A DNA stretch of 64,000 nt. Source: Halocaridina rubra (taxonomy: Eukaryota; Arthropoda; Malacostraca; Decapoda; Atyidae). The stretch is from the NCBI GenBank assembly GCA_037179515.1, contig JAXCGZ010002307.1:1-64000 (forward strand). The letters are read 5' to 3'. This document shows, piece after piece, positions 1 to 13,542 of the stretch; within the stretch, counting starts at the first letter, position 1; every line of letters begins with the position of its first letter. The position numbers and the translations under genes are program-made. Under the pieces are notes generated by a model, which saw nothing but the letters and a program-made list of their open reading frames with translations, was not told the DNA's origin and did not search any database.

Positions 1-633
1 AGGAGTAAACATACTGGCAGATTTGTCTCCAGAAATACATATGCATTCTTATCAAATGTAAGGGTAGCCTTCAGGCACATGGACAAGGAAATGTTCAGAA
101 ATATTTATGTAACCTATGTGAGGCCAAAACTCGAATATGCAGCCCCCTTTTGGAATCCGCACTTGAAAAAGCACATAGCTAAGCTTGAAAAAGTTCAAAG
201 AAATGCCACGAAACTTGTGCCAGAAATACGCAATCTCAGTTATGATGAGAGGCTGAGGGAATTAGACTTACCATCACTCGAAGCTAGAAGAGTGAGGGGG
301 GATATGGTGACAGTCTTTAAATTCCTTCATGGTTATGATAGAGTGGATAGGGATCGATATTTTGATATGGCTGGCTCTAGAACTAGAGGTCATAGTTTGA
401 AGCTTCGTAAGAAAACTTCTTTGCAGGATGTAAGGAAATACTTTTTCAGTGTAAGAGTAGTTGATAACTGGAATTCGCTAAGCGAGGAGGTAGTCAATGC
501 TATCTCAATCCATAGTTTTAAGGACAGGTATGATAAGTATCACTAAGTCTAAAATGGAACCGATGAGGAGACGGGAAGATACGAGCTTTGGGCTCTTTCC
601 CGTAAGCACAATTAGGTAATCACAATTAGGTAA
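1..633 (+). mobile_element. LINE family A copy A1, 3' fragment
   Basis: This is the 3' end of a CR1-like LINE, cut by the window edge. The readable part (79-546) is the C-terminal region of ORF2 after the reverse transcriptase, starting near HMDKEMFRNIYVTYVRP and ending FKDRYDKYH, followed by a short 3' UTR and two AATTAGGTAATCAC-type tail units (about 607-632). Compared with the other copies, 25 nt are missing near position 43 between short CATAT repeats, which shifts the frame, so the fragment is dead. An A-rich stretch follows instead of the usual (AC)n. Confidence 0.9.
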
Positions 634-785
634 AAAAAGAAAAAAAACTCTCTTACAACTCCATAAATATACAAATTGAACTGCCATGGTGACATCACTC
701 ATCCCTGTCTCAGTCCCACACTCACTGGAAACCACTCACTCACTTCATTCCCTACCCTAACACAAGCTCTACTGCCCTCATACAA
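634..785. other. Spacer between converging LINE copies
   Basis: A-rich start (634-650), then about 130 bp that matches nothing else in the window. It separates plus-strand copy A1 from minus-strand copy A2, whose 3' ends face each other. No ORF or RNA signal seen. Confidence 0.5.
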
Positions 786-2590
786 AGTCTAATTGTGTTT
801 ACGGGAAAGAGCCCAAAGATCGTATCTTCCCATCTCCTGATCGGCTTCATTTTATACTTAGTGATACTTATCATACCTGTCCTTAAAACTATGGATTGAG
901 ATAGCATTAACTACCTTTTAACTTAGCCAATTCCAACTATCAACTACTCTTACACTGAAAAAGTATTTCCTTACATCCTGCGAAGAAGTTTTCTTACGAA
1001 GCTTCACACCATGGCCTCTAGTTCTACAGCCTGCCATATAAAAAAATCGATCCCTATCCACTCTATCATAACCATGAAGGAATTTAAAGACTGTCACCAT
1101 ATCCCCCCTCAATCTTCTAGCTTCGAGTGATAGCAAGTCTAATCCTCTCGGCCTCTCATCATAACTGAGATTGTGTATTTCTGGCACCAGTTTCTCTGGT
1201 ATGTCTATGAACTTTTTCAAGCTTAGTTCTTTGTTTTTTCAATTGCGGATTCCAAAAGGGGGCTGCATATTCGAGTTTTGGCCTCACATAGGTTACATAA
1301 ATATTTCTGAACATTTCCTTGTCCATGTGCCTGAAGGCTACCCTTACATTTGATAAGAATGCATATGCTGCCCTTACTATGCCATTTATATGCATTTCTG
1401 GAGACAAATCTGCCAGTATGTTTACTCCTAGATCTCTCTCATTTTCTGTCTCTTGAAGTTGTACTCCAGCCACCGAGTAGTCAAGCTTGGGCCTTCTTGC
1501 ACTTGTACCCATTCTCATTACCTTACATTTTGAAGTATTGAAATTCATTAGCCACTTTTCTGATCATTCATGCAGACTATTTAGATCTTCCTGAAATTCT
1601 CTACCATTGTTCTCGTTTCTTACTTTCTTCACAATCTTTGCATCATCTGCAAATATATTCATGAATGAATTTACAGACTCTGGTAGGTCATTTAAATATA
1701 CAAGGAACAAAAGTGGCCCTAAAACTGAACCCTGTGGAACTCCACTACTAACTCTTCTCCATTCAGACACTGAGTGTCTTACTCTATCCCTCTGTTCCCT
1801 TCCTTCTAAGTAAGTTTTTATCCATTACAAGACATTTCAATCTATTCTAGCCATTGCTTGCAGCTTCCTAATAAGTCTCCCATGTGGAACAGTGTCAAAC
1901 GCTTTCTGGAAGTCTAGGAATATGCAATCTGCCCAGCATTCTCTTTCCTGTAAGATTTGGCTTACCTCATCATAAAATTCTAATAAGTTTGTTACTGTTG
2001 ATCTACCTTTTCTGAAGCCATGTTGCCTCGCTGACAAAAAGTTGAAGGATTCCAAGTGAAGAGAATGTTTCCTTAGTAGTTTCTCCATAACTTTGCAAAC
2101 TATGGTGGTCAAGGAAACTGGTTTAGAGTTCAGAACCGTGTCCCTCCTTTCCCTTTTTGAAGATAGGTATCACGTTTGGTTATTTCCAGCATCTTAGAAT
2201 CTCCCCTGACTCCAGTGACTTTTTAAATATCATACTTAGTGCCACTGATATTGATTTTGCACATTTTTTAAGTACATGAGGGGATATGTCATCAGGACCT
2301 GTAGCTTTATGAACATCTAACTTTATCAGCACCTTGCATACCTCTGGGGCTGTAAGGTTTATATTCTCTAATACCGGCCCTTGAGCTTCTATCTCTGCAA
2401 TCTGAGGAGGTGGGGTATTTTCTACTATAAATACTGACTATAACGCCTTGTTCAATTCTTTGCAGATCTCTTCATCCGTCTCAGTGATGCTTCCATCCTC
2501 TCTCTTAAGCCTTAAAACCTGTTCTTTTGCCTTCAGTTTTCCTCTGATAAGGCTGTGGAAAAGCTTGGGATTTTCTTTAGCCTTCCTGTG
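786..2590 (-). mobile_element. LINE family A copy A2, 5'-truncated
   Basis: Minus-strand LINE A copy reading from about 2590 down to its tail at 786. It keeps the RT and C-terminal region in several frames: QHGFRKGRSTVTNLLEFYDE and the motif A block FLDFQKAFDTVPH (1837-2112), the motif B and C block [14 protein letters not shown]...FADDAKI (1564-1770), and C-terminal pieces (918-1548). Frameshifts and stops separate them, so it is a pseudogene. It is truncated within the linker between endonuclease and RT, where the sequence turns into (TG)n at 2591-2603. The tail is short, with a single unit. Confidence 0.88.
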
Positions 2591-2692
2591 TGTGTGTGTG
2601 TGTGATTACCTAATTGTGATTACCTAATTGTGTTTACGGGAAAGAGCCCAAAGCTCGTATCTTCCCGTCTCCTCATCGGTTCCATTTTAGAC

Positions 2693-5515
2693 TTAGTGAT
2701 ACTTATCATACCTGTCCTTAAAACTATGGATTGAGATAGCATTAACTACCTCCTCGCTTAGCGAATTCCAATTACCAACTACTCTTACACTGAAAAAGTA
2801 TTTCCTTACATCCTGCAAAGAAGTTTTCTTACGAAGCTTCAAATTATGACCTCTAGTTCTAGAGCCAGCCATATCAAAATATCGATCCCTATCCACTCTA
2901 TCATAACCATGAAGGAATTTAAAGACTGTCACCATATCCCCCCTCACTCTTCTAGCTTCGAGTGATGGTAAGTCTAATTCCCTCAGCCTCTCATCATAAC
3001 TGAGATTGCGTATTTCTGGCACCAGTTTCGTGGCATGTCTTTGAACTTTTTCAAGCTTAGCTATGTGCTTTTTCAAGTGCGGATTCCAAAAGGGGGGCTG
3101 CATATTCGAGTTTTGGCCTCACATAGGTTACATAAATATTTCTGAACATTTCCTTGTCCATGTGCCTGAAGGCTACCCTTACATTTGATAAGAATGCATA
3201 TGCTGCCCTTACTATGCCATTTATATGTATTTCTGGAGACAAATCTGCCAGTATGTTTACTCCTAGATCTCTCTCATTTTCTGTCTCTTGAAGTTGTACT
3301 CAAGCCACCGAGTATCAAGCTTGGGCCTTCTTGCACTTGTACCCATTCTCATTACCTTACATTTTGAAGTATTAAATTTCATTAGCCACTTTTCTGACCA
3401 CTCATGCAGATTATTTAGATCCTCCTGAAGTTCTCTACCATTGTTCTCGTTTTTTACTTTCTTCACAATCTTTGCATCATCTGCAAACATATTCATGAAT
3501 GAATTTACAGACTCTGGTAGGTCGTTTACATATACAAGGAACAAAAGTGGCCCTAAAACTGAACCCTGTGGAACTCCACTACTAACTCTTCTCCATTCAG
3601 ACACTGAGTGTCTTACTCTAACCCTCTGTTCCCTTCCTTCTAAGTAAGTTTTTATCCATTCCAAAACATTTCCACCTATTCTAGCAATTGATTGCAGCTT
3701 CCTAATAAGTCTCCCATGTGGAACAGTGTCAAACGCTTTCTGGAAGTCTAGGAATATGCAATCTGCCCAGCCCTCTCTTTCCTGTAAGATTTGGCTTACC
3801 TCATCATAAAATTCTAATAAGTTTGTTACTGTTGATCTACCTTCTCTGAAGCCATGTTGCCTCACTGACAAAAAGTTGAAGGATTCCAAGTGAAGAGAGA
3901 TATGTTTCCTTAGTAGTTTCTCCATAACTTTGCAAACTATGCTGGTCAAGGAAACTGGTCTATAGTTCAGAGCCGTATCCCTCCTTCCCTTTTTGAAGAT
4001 AGGTATCACATTTGCTTGTTTCCAGCATCTTGGAATCTCCCCCTACTCCAGTGACTCCTTAAATATGATACTTAGTGCCACTGATATTGTGTTTGCGCAT
4101 TTTATAAGCACATGAGGGGATATGTCATCAGGACCTGTAGCTTTATGAACATCTAAATCCATCAGCGCTTTGCATACCTCTGTGGCTGTAAGGTTGATGT
4201 TCTCTAATACCGGCCCTTGAGCTTCTATCACTGCAATCTGAGGGGGTGGGGTATTTTCTACTGTAAATACTGACTGGAACTCCTTGTTCAATTCTTTGCA
4301 GATCTCTTCATCCGTCTCAGTGATGCTTCCATCCGCTCTCTTTAGCCTTAAAACCTGTTCTTTTACCTTCAGTTTTCCTCTGATAAAGCTGTGGAAAAGC
4401 TTAGGATTTTCTTTAGCCTTCCTGGTGATGTCCCTCTCATAGTCTCTCTCTGCCTCTCTCCTTTTACTTAGGTAGTCATTTCTTGCTCTTTTGTAGGTTT
4501 GCCAGCAATTTATGTTTTTTCTCCTCCTATACCTTTTCCAGCATTTGTCTCTCCACTCTTTAGCTCTTTTACACCCATTATCGAACCATTTCTCTCTGGC
4601 ATGAATTACACCTACTTTGGTGACAGGTATGCAGCAATCTACTATCTTCCCATATTTCTCACAAAAGATGTCATACATTTCTTGTACAGATTTGTTGTAA
4701 AATAAGGTTCTCCAGTCAATAACTGCAAAAAGCTCATTCATTTTGATGTAATCTCCTTTCCGATAGTTCCTCCTCATGTCCTCAGTGCCTCTACTCTCAG
4801 GAAGAATATCTTCAATGATATACTCCATCAACAACACACATCAGTCACTCTTTCCAATTGGTGGTTCATACTCAATTTTTTCAATATCCAACACATTATC
4901 TGTGAACACTAGATCAAGTAGTGATGGCTCATCCCCACCCCTGGCCCTTGTTGGTTCCATTACATGTTGGTGTAGGAAATTCCCTTGTACGCAATCTAGG
5001 AATCTTGCCCCGAATGAGTCCTCACCACTGTGTGGGTCAAGATTTATCCAATCTATCTCTTTATGATTAAAGTCTCCCATAATCAAAATCCTACATTTTT
5101 TTTCCCGTGCCATGTTAACAACTGAGTTTATGACTTCAATAGCACTTATATGACTTTCCTCATAAACTTCAAGCCTATTTTGGTTCCTTGGTGGGTTGTA
5201 TACAACAGTTATTATAATGCTCTCTGACCCAGTATTTATGCGAGCAACAAGAAATTCCTTGAACTCACTTTCTATAGCCAAGTTTATTTCTTCGACTTGA
5301 ATCCTTTCACTTATCAGCAGTGCTATCCCTTCACCAGTTCTCTCAGATCTTTCAACCCTTAGTATTCTGAAACCCTTAGGAAAAACTGCGACACTGTTTA
5401 TGTCCTCACTCAACTTAGTCTCTGTAATTGCTACTATATCTGCCTTACTATTGTGAATCCTATCTTTTAATTCTACTGCCTTACCAGCTAATCCATCAGC
5501 ATTTGTGTATAACAA
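2693..5515 (-). pseudogene. LINE A ORF2 (endonuclease-RT), copy A3
   Basis: Degenerate ORF2, read from 5515 down to 2693. The APE-type endonuclease (4841-5515) starts LYTNADGLAGK and has ETKLSED, YNPPRNQNRLE and GDFNHKEIDW. It ends at a stop (TGA) where the catalytic His codon of the terminal SDH motif should be. The linker and RT N-terminus follow (4043-4837), ending in a TAG in the LESGEIPRCW block. RT motifs 1 to C (3263-4009) include [46 protein letters not shown] and FADDAKI. The C-terminal region is at 2693-3242, with a frameshift from an extra G near 3095. The intact family protein is about 940 residues. Confidence 0.9.
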
Positions 5516-5517
5516 TC

Positions 5518-6369
5518 TTAATGAGGCCCCTTCCCCTGATCTTCTGTCTTTATCTTCTTTATCTCCCCTTTGTCTGGAAGAACTCTGTAATGAAAATTTT
5601 TCTTTTCTTCTTCATTTCTTTCATCATTTAACCTTCTTGCCTCTTGCAACAAGTTTTTGATCTTTCCCATCTCTTCCTGTGTTCTGTATTGTCTAATGAA
5701 CACTTCTTTGAATTCTTGAAGGTCTTTTAGACTTTTTTTTCTCAACAATATTTCCCTACATGTTTCCCCTCTCTCAAAGGTTACTTTTGTTGGTCTCGGC
5801 TTTCCTTCCCTCGAATATTTACCTAGTTGGTGTATGTTTACAATATCCTCAGGACCACATACTACTCCAAGCTTTCTTATCAGGTCTACAACCCTAGCTT
5901 TATTTTCTTCAAGTCTCCCCTACCATGTTGGCTCCTAGGACTCGCTTATGCCTGAGATTACCACTGTCTTCTCCTTATCAAGTGCCTGTCTGATGAGTGG
6001 GTTTGCCCTTTCCATCACAACGTCTTTCATTTTTTTGATTACTGTCTCTTTATAGTCAACTGTTTGTATGTTTTCCAGTGCCACCACCTTTACAGCCTCT
6101 TTTACTGCCACATTCCCCTTTAGTGCATCAGCAAAGGAAGTTTTCATGGCATCATTTTCCATATTCAGCTCCTGGAACTCTTTTCTGAACTGTTCAATGT
6201 TTTCCTTAATCTGGACATTCCAAGCAGCAATCTCGTCTCTCTCAGAAGAGAGCAGTGAACTAACATCTAATTCCTTTAGGTTGTCATTCAGCTGTTTGTT
6301 TTTATCTTCTTGTTTAGAAAGTCTAGATTCGAATTGACTCTTTTCCCCTTCCAGCTTCTTTATTCTTTT
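5518..6369 (-). pseudogene. LINE A ORF1, copy A3 (partial)
   Basis: C-terminal two thirds of ORF1p: part of the coiled coil, the RRM-like block [14 protein letters not shown], the HQLGKYSREGKPRPTKVTF segment and the basic C-terminal domain ending TEDQGKGPH. A stop replaces the Gln after EPTW (about 5932-5934), and the segment around 5750 is frameshifted. The 5' part is lost at the truncation. ORF1 proteins of this type bind the element RNA. This copy cannot make one. Confidence 0.85.
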
Positions 6370-6845
<476 letters not shown>

Positions 6846-6932
6846 TTACCTAATTGTGATTACCTAATTGTGTTTACGGGAAAGAGCCCAAAGCTCGTAT
6901 CTTCCCGTCTCCTCATCGGTTCCATTTTAGAC

Positions 6933-9755
6933 TTAGTGATACTTATCATACCTGTCCTTAAAAATATGGATTGAGATAGCATTAACTACCTCCTCGCTTA
7001 GCCACTTCCAATTATCAACTACTCTTACACTGAAAAAGTATTTCCTTACATCCTGCGAAGAAGTTTTCTTACGAAGCTTCAAACTATGACCTCTAGTTCT
7101 AGAGTCAGCCATATCAAAATATCGATCCCTATCCACTCTATCATAACCATGAAGGAATTTAAAGACTGTCACCATATCCCCCTCACTCTTCTAGCTTCGA
7201 GTGATGGTAAGTCTAATTCCCTCAGCCTCTCATCATAACTGAGATTGCGTATTTCTGGCACCAGTTTCGTGGCATGTCTTTGAACTTTTTCAAGCTTAGC
7301 TATGTGCTTTTTCAAGTGCGGATTCCAAAAGGGGGCTGCATATTCGAGTTTTGGCCTCACATAGGTTACATAAATATTTCTGAACATTTCCTTGTCCATG
7401 TGCCAGAAGGCTACCCTTACATTTGATAAGAATGCATATGCTGCCCTTACTATGCCATTTATATGTATTTCTGGAGACAAATCTGCCAGTATGTTTACTC
7501 CTAGATCTCTCTCATTTTCTGTCTCTTGAAGTTGTACTCCAGCCACCGAGTAGTCAAGCTTGGGCCTTCTTACACTTGTACCCATTCTCATTACCTTACA
7601 TTTTGAAGTATTGAATTTCATTAGCCACTTTTCTGACCACTCATGCAGATTATTTAGATCCTCCTGAAGTTCTCTACCATTGTTCTCGTTTTTTACTTTC
7701 TTCACAATCTTTGCATCATCTGCAAACATATTCATGAATGAATTTACAGACTCTGGTAGGTCATTTACATGTACAAGGAACAAAAGTGGCCCTAAAATTG
7801 AACCCTGTGGAACTCCACTACTAACTCTTCTCCATTCAGACACTGAGTGTCTTACTCTAACCCTCTGTTCCCTTCCTTCTAAGTAAGTTTTTATCCATTC
7901 CAAAACATTTCCACCTATTCTAGCCATTGATTGAAGTTTCCTAATAAGTCTCCCATGTGGAACAGTGTCAAACGCTTTCTGGAAGTCTAGGAATATGCAA
8001 TCTGCCCAGCCCTCTCTTTCCTGTAAGATTTGGCTTACCTCATCATAAAATTCTAATAAGTTTGTTACTGTTGATCTTCCTTCTCTGAAGCCATGTTGCC
8101 TCACTGACAAAAAGTTGAAGGATTCCAAGTGAAGAGAGATATGTTTCCTTAGTAGTTTCTCCATAACTTTGCAAACTATGCTGGTCAAGGAAACTGGTCT
8201 ATAGTTCAGAGCCGTATCCCTCCTTCCCTTTTTTGAAGATAGGTATCACATTTGCTTGTTTCCAGCATCTTGGAATCTCCCCCTACTCCAGTGACTCCTT
8301 AAATATGATACTTAGTGCCACTGATATTGTGTTTGCGCATTTTATAAGCACATGAGGAAATATGTCATCAGGACCTGTAGCTTTATGAACATCTAAATCC
8401 ATCAGCGCTTTGCATACCTCTGTGGCTGTAAGGTTGATGTTCTCTAATACTGGCCCTTGAGCTTCTATCACTGCAATCTGAGGGGGTGGGGTATTTTCTA
8501 CTGTAAATACTGACTGGAACTCCTTGTTCAATTCTTTGCAGATCTCTTCATCCGTCTCAGTGATGCTTCCATCCGCTCTCTTTGGCCTTAAAACCTGTTC
8601 TTTTACCTTCAGTTTTCCTCTGATAAAGCTGTGGAAAAGCTTAGGATTTTCTTTAGCCTTCCTGGTGATGTCCCTCTCATAGTCTCTCTCTGCCTCTCTC
8701 CTTTTACTTAGGTAGTCATTTCTTGCTCTTTTGTAGGTTTACCAGCCATTTATGTTTTTTCTCCTCCTATACCTTTTCCAGCATTTGTCTCTCCACTCTT
8801 TAGCTCTTTTACACCCATTATCGAACCATTTCTCTCTGGCATGAATTACACCTACTTTGGTGACAGGTATGCAGCAATCTACTATCTTCCCATATTTCTC
8901 ACAAAAGATGTCATACATTTCTTGTACAGATTTGTTGTAAAATAAGGTTCTCCAGTCAATAACTGCAAAAAGCTCATTCATTTTGATGTAATCTCCTTTC
9001 GGATAGTTCCTCCTCATGTCCTCAGTGCCTCTACTCTCAGGAAGAATATCTTCAATGATATACTCCATCAACAACACACATCAGTCACTCTTGCCAATTG
9101 GTGGTTCATACTCAATTTTTTCAATATCCAACACATTATCTGTGAACACTAGATCAAGTAGTGATGGCTCATCCCCACCCCTGGCCCTTGTTGGTTCCAT
9201 TACATGTTGGTGTAGGAAATTCCCTTGTACGCAATCTAGGAATCTTGCCCCGAATGAGTCCTCACCACTGTGTGGGTCAAGATTTATCCAATCTATCTCT
9301 TTATGATTAAAGTCTCCCATAATCAAAATCCTACATTTTTTTTCCCGTGCCATGTTAACAACTGAGTTTATGACTTCAATAGCACTTATATGACTTTCCT
9401 CATAAACTTCAAGCCTATTTTCGTTCCTTGGTGGGTTGTATACAACAGTTATTATAATGCTCTCTGACCCAGTATTTATGCGAGCAACAAGAAATTCCTT
9501 GAACTCACTTTCTATAGCCAAGTTTATTTCTTCGACTTGAATCCTTTCACTTATGAGCAGTGCTATCCCTCCACCAGTCCTCTCAGATCTTTCAACCCTT
9601 AGTATTCTTAAACCCTTAGGAAAAACTGTGACACTGTTTATGTCCTCACTCAACTTAGTCTCTGTAATTGCTACTATATCTGCCTTACTGTTGTGAATCC
9701 TATCTTTTAATTCTACTGCCTTACCAGCTAATCCATCAGCATTTGTGTATAACAA
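6933..9755 (-). pseudogene. LINE A ORF2 (endonuclease-RT), copy A4
   Basis: Read from 9755 down. Endonuclease domain at 9081-9755, with the same TGA in place of the SDH His codon as A3. Linker at 8739-9077, ended by a stop. RT N-terminal piece at 8283-8531, ended by the TAG shared with A3. RT core plus part of the C-terminal region at 7169-8188 (QHGFREGRSTVTNLLEF, FLDFQKAFDTVPH, SGVPQGSILGPLLF, FADDAKI), and the last piece at 6933-7175 in another frame after a one-base loss near 7180. It is not functional. Confidence 0.9.
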
Positions 9756-9757
9756 TC

Positions 9758-10609
9758 TTAATGAGGCCCCTTCCCCTGATCTTCTGTCTTTATCTTCTTT
9801 ATCTCCCCTTTGTCTGGAAGACCTCTGTAATGAAAATTTTTCTTCTCTTCTTCATTTCTTTCATCATTTAACCTTCTTGCCTCTTGCAACAAGTTTTTGA
9901 TCTTTCCCATCTCTTCCTGTGTTCCGTATTGTCTAATGAACACTTCTTTGAATTCTTGAAGGTCTTTTAGACTTTTTTTTCTCAACAATATTTACCTACA
10001 TGTTTCCCCTCTCTCAAAGGTTACTTTTGTTGGTCTCGGCTTTCCTTCCCTCGAATATTTACCTAGTTGGTGTATGTTTACAATATCCTCAGGTCCACAT
10101 ACTACTCCAAGCTTTCTTATCAGGTCTACAACCCTAGCTTTATTTTCTTCAAGTCTCCCCTACCATGTTGGCTCCTGGGACTCGCTTATGCCTGAGATTA
10201 CCACTGTCTTCTCCTTATCAAGTGCCTGTCTGATGAGTGGGTTTGCCCTTTCCATCACAACGTCTTTCATTTTTTTTATTACTGTCTCTTTATAGTCAAC
10301 TGTTTGTATGTTTTCCAGTGCCACCACCTTTACAGCCTCTTTTACTGCCACATTCCCCTTTAGTGCATCAGCAAAGGAAGTTTTCATGGCATCATTTTCC
10401 ATATTCAGCTCCTGGAACTCTTTTCTGAACTGTTCAATGTTTTCCTTAATCTGGACATTCCAAGCAGCAATCTCGTCTCTCTCAGAAGAGAGCAGTGACC
10501 TAACATCTAATTCCTTTAGGTTGTCATTCAGCTGTTTGTTTTTATCTTCTTGTTTAGAAAGTCTAGATTCGAGTTGACTCTTTTCCCCTTCCAGCTTCTT
10601 TATTCTTTT
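9758..10609 (-). pseudogene. LINE A ORF1, copy A4 (partial)
   Basis: Same span and layout as the ORF1 remnant of A3: coiled-coil end, RRM-like [14 protein letters not shown] block followed by the same stop (near 10160), then the basic C-terminal domain ending TEDQGKGPH (9758-9988). The N-terminal third is missing because of the truncation at 10609. Confidence 0.85.
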
Positions 10610-10716
10610 GTATGTGTATGTATATGTGATTACCTAATTGTGATTACCTAATTGTGTTTACGGGAAAGAGCCCAAAGCTCGTATCTTCCCGTCTCCTCAT
10701 CGGTTCCATTTTAGAC

Positions 10717-13540
10717 TTAGTGATACTTATCATACCTGTCCTTAAAACTATGGATTGAGATAGCATTAACTACCTCCTCGCTTAGCGAATTCCAATTATC
10801 AACTACTCTTACACTGAAAAAGTATTTCCTTACATCCTGCAAAGAAGTTTTCTTACGAAGCTTCAAACTATGACCTCTAGTTCTAGAGCCAGCCATATCG
10901 AAATATCGATCCCTATCCACTCTATCATAACCATGAAGGAATTTAAAGACTGTCACCATATCCCCCCTTACTCTTCTAGCTTCGAGTGATGGCAAGTCTA
11001 ATTCCCTCAGCCTCTCATCATAACCGAGATTGCGTATTTCTGGCACCAGTTTCGTGGCATGTCTTTGAACTTTTTCAAGCTTAGCTATGTGCTTTTTCAA
11101 GTGCGGATTCCAAAAGGGGGCTGCATATTCGAGTTTTGGCCTCACATAGGTTACATAAATATTTCTGAACATTTCCTTGTCCATGTGCCTGAAGGCTACC
11201 CTTACATTTGATAAGAATGCATATGCTGCCCTTACTATGCCATTTATATGTATTTCTGGAGACAAATCTGCCAGTATGTTTACTCCTAGATCTCTCTCAT
11301 TTTCTGTCTCTTGAAGTTGTACTCCAGCCACCGAGTAGTCAAGCTTGGGCCTTCATACACTTGTAACCATTCTCATTACCTTACATTTTGAAGTATTGAA
11401 TTTCATTAGCCACTTTTCTCACCACTCATGCAGATTATTTAGATCCTCCTGAAGTTCTCTACCATTGTTCTCGTTTTTTACTTTCTTCACAATCTTTGCA
11501 TCATCTGCAAACATATTCATGAATGAATTTACAGACTCTGGTAGGTCATTTACATGTACAAGGAACAAAAGTGGCCCTAAAATTGAACCCTATTGAACTC
11601 CACTACTAACTCTTCTCCATTCAGACACTGAGTGTCTTACACTAACCCTCTGTTCCCTTCCTTCTAAGTAAGTTTTTATCCATTCCAAAACATTTCCACC
11701 TATTCTAGCCATTGATTGCAGCTTCCTAATAAGTCTCCCATGTGGAACAGTGTCAAACGCTTTCTGGAAGTCTAGGAATATGCAATCTGCCCAGCCCTCT
11801 CTTTACTGTAAGATTTGGCTTACCTCATCATAAAATTCTAATAAGTTTGTTACTGTTGATCTACCTTCTCTGAAGCCATGTTGCCTCACTGACAAAAAGT
11901 TGAAGGATTCCAAGTGAAGAGAGATATGTTTCCTTAGTAGTTTCTCCATAACTTTGCAAACTATGCTGGTCAAGGAAACTGGTCTATAGTTCAGAGCCGT
12001 ATCCCTCCTTCCCTTTTTGAAGATAGGTATCACATTTGCTTGTTTCCAGCATCTTGGAATCTCCCCCGACTCCAGTGACTCCTTAAATATGATACTTAGT
12101 GCCACTGATATTGTGTTTGCGTATTTTTTAAGCACATGAGGAAATATGTCATCAGGACCTGTAGCTTTATGAACATCTAAATCCATCAGCGCTTTGCATA
12201 CCTCTGTGGCTGTAAGGTTGATGTTCTCTAATACCGGCCCTTGAGCTTCTATCACTGCAATCTGAGGGGGTGGGGTATTTTCTACTGTAAATACTGACTG
12301 AAACTCCTTGTTCAATTCTTTGCAGATCTCTTCATCCATCTCAGTGATGCTTCCATCCGCTCTCTTTAGCCTTAAAACCTGTTCTTTTACCTTCAGTTTT
12401 CCTCTGATAAAGCTGTGGAAAAGCTTGGGATTTTCTTTAGCCTTCCTGGTGATGTCCCTCTCATAGTCTCTCTCTGCCTCTCTCCTTTTACTTAGGTAGT
12501 CATTTCTTGCTCTTTTGTAGGTTTGCCAGCCATTTATGTTTTTTCTCCTCCTATGCCTTTTCCAGCATTTGTCTCTCCACTCCTTAGCTCTTTTACACCC
12601 ATTATCGAACCATTTCTCTCTGGCATGAATTACACCTACTTTGGTGACAGGTATGCAGCAATCTACTATCTTCCCATATTTCTCACAAAAGATGTCATAC
12701 ATTTCTTGTACAGATTTGTTGTAAAGTAAGGTTCTCCAGTCAATAACTGCAAAAAGCTCATTCATTTTGATGTAATCTCCTTTCCGATAGTTCCTCCTCA
12801 TGTCCTCAGTGCCTCTACTCTCAGGAAGAATATCTTCAATGATATACTCCATCAATCAACACACAGTGGTCACTCTTTCCAATTGGTGGTTCATACTCAA
12901 TTTTTTCAATATCCAACACATTATCTGTGAACACTAGATCAAGTAGTGATGGCTCATCCCCATCCCTGGCCCTTGTTGGTTCCATTACATGTTGGTGTAG
13001 GAAATTCCCTTGTACGCAATCTAGGAATCTTGCCCCGAATGAGTCCTCACCACTGTGTGGGTCAAGATTTATCCAATCTATCTCTCTATGATTAAAGTCT
13101 CCCATAATCAAAATCCTACATTTTTTTTCCCATACCATGTTAACAACTGAGTTTATGACTTCAATAGTACCTATAAGACTTTCCTCATAAACTTCAAGCC
13201 TATTTTCGTTCCTTGGTGGGTTGTATACAACAGTTATTATAATGCTCTCTGACCCAGTATTTATGCGAGCAACAAGAAATTCCTTGAACTCACTTTCTAT
13301 AGCCAAGTTTATTTCTTCGACTTGAATCCTTTCACTTATGAGTAGTGCTATCCCTCCACCAGTCCTCTCAGATCTTTCAACCCTTAGTATTCTGAAACCC
13401 TTAGGAAATACTGTGACACTGTTTATGTCCTCACTCAACTTAGTCTCTGTAATTGCTACTATATCTGCCTTACTGTTGTGAATCCTATCTTTTAATTCTA
13501 CTGCCTTACCAGCTAATCCATCAGCATTTGCATATAACAA
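10717..13540 (-). pseudogene. LINE A ORF2 (endonuclease-RT), copy A5
   Basis: Endonuclease at 12836-13540, complete through the SDHCVL motif. A 4-nt insertion just after it (near 12850) shifts the frame. The linker and RT N-terminus continue at 11803-12855 through NYRPVSLTS and QHGFREGRSTVTNLLEF to a stop after QILQ. The RT catalytic core between about 11340 and 11800 has lesions; for example, the PQG of motif B is altered. The C-terminal region is open at 10717-11331. Close to intact but dead. Confidence 0.88.
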
Positions 13541-13542
13541 TC

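Larger units (their letters stand above)
2604..6369 (-). mobile_element. LINE family A copy A3
   Basis: Minus-strand LINE A copy with a two-unit tail at 2604 and a 5' truncation inside ORF1 at 6369, where the sequence switches to GTATGTGTATG and then (TA)n. It is exactly as long as A4 (3766 bp), has the same truncation point and shares disabling changes with it. The pair is best explained by duplication of a segment, not by two insertions. Confidence 0.92.

Noticed and set aside
1171..1353. Plus-strand frames opposite the LINE copies (also at 1607, 3441, 7680 and others)
   Set aside because: They mirror the conserved LINE coding strand and recur at the same place in each copy.
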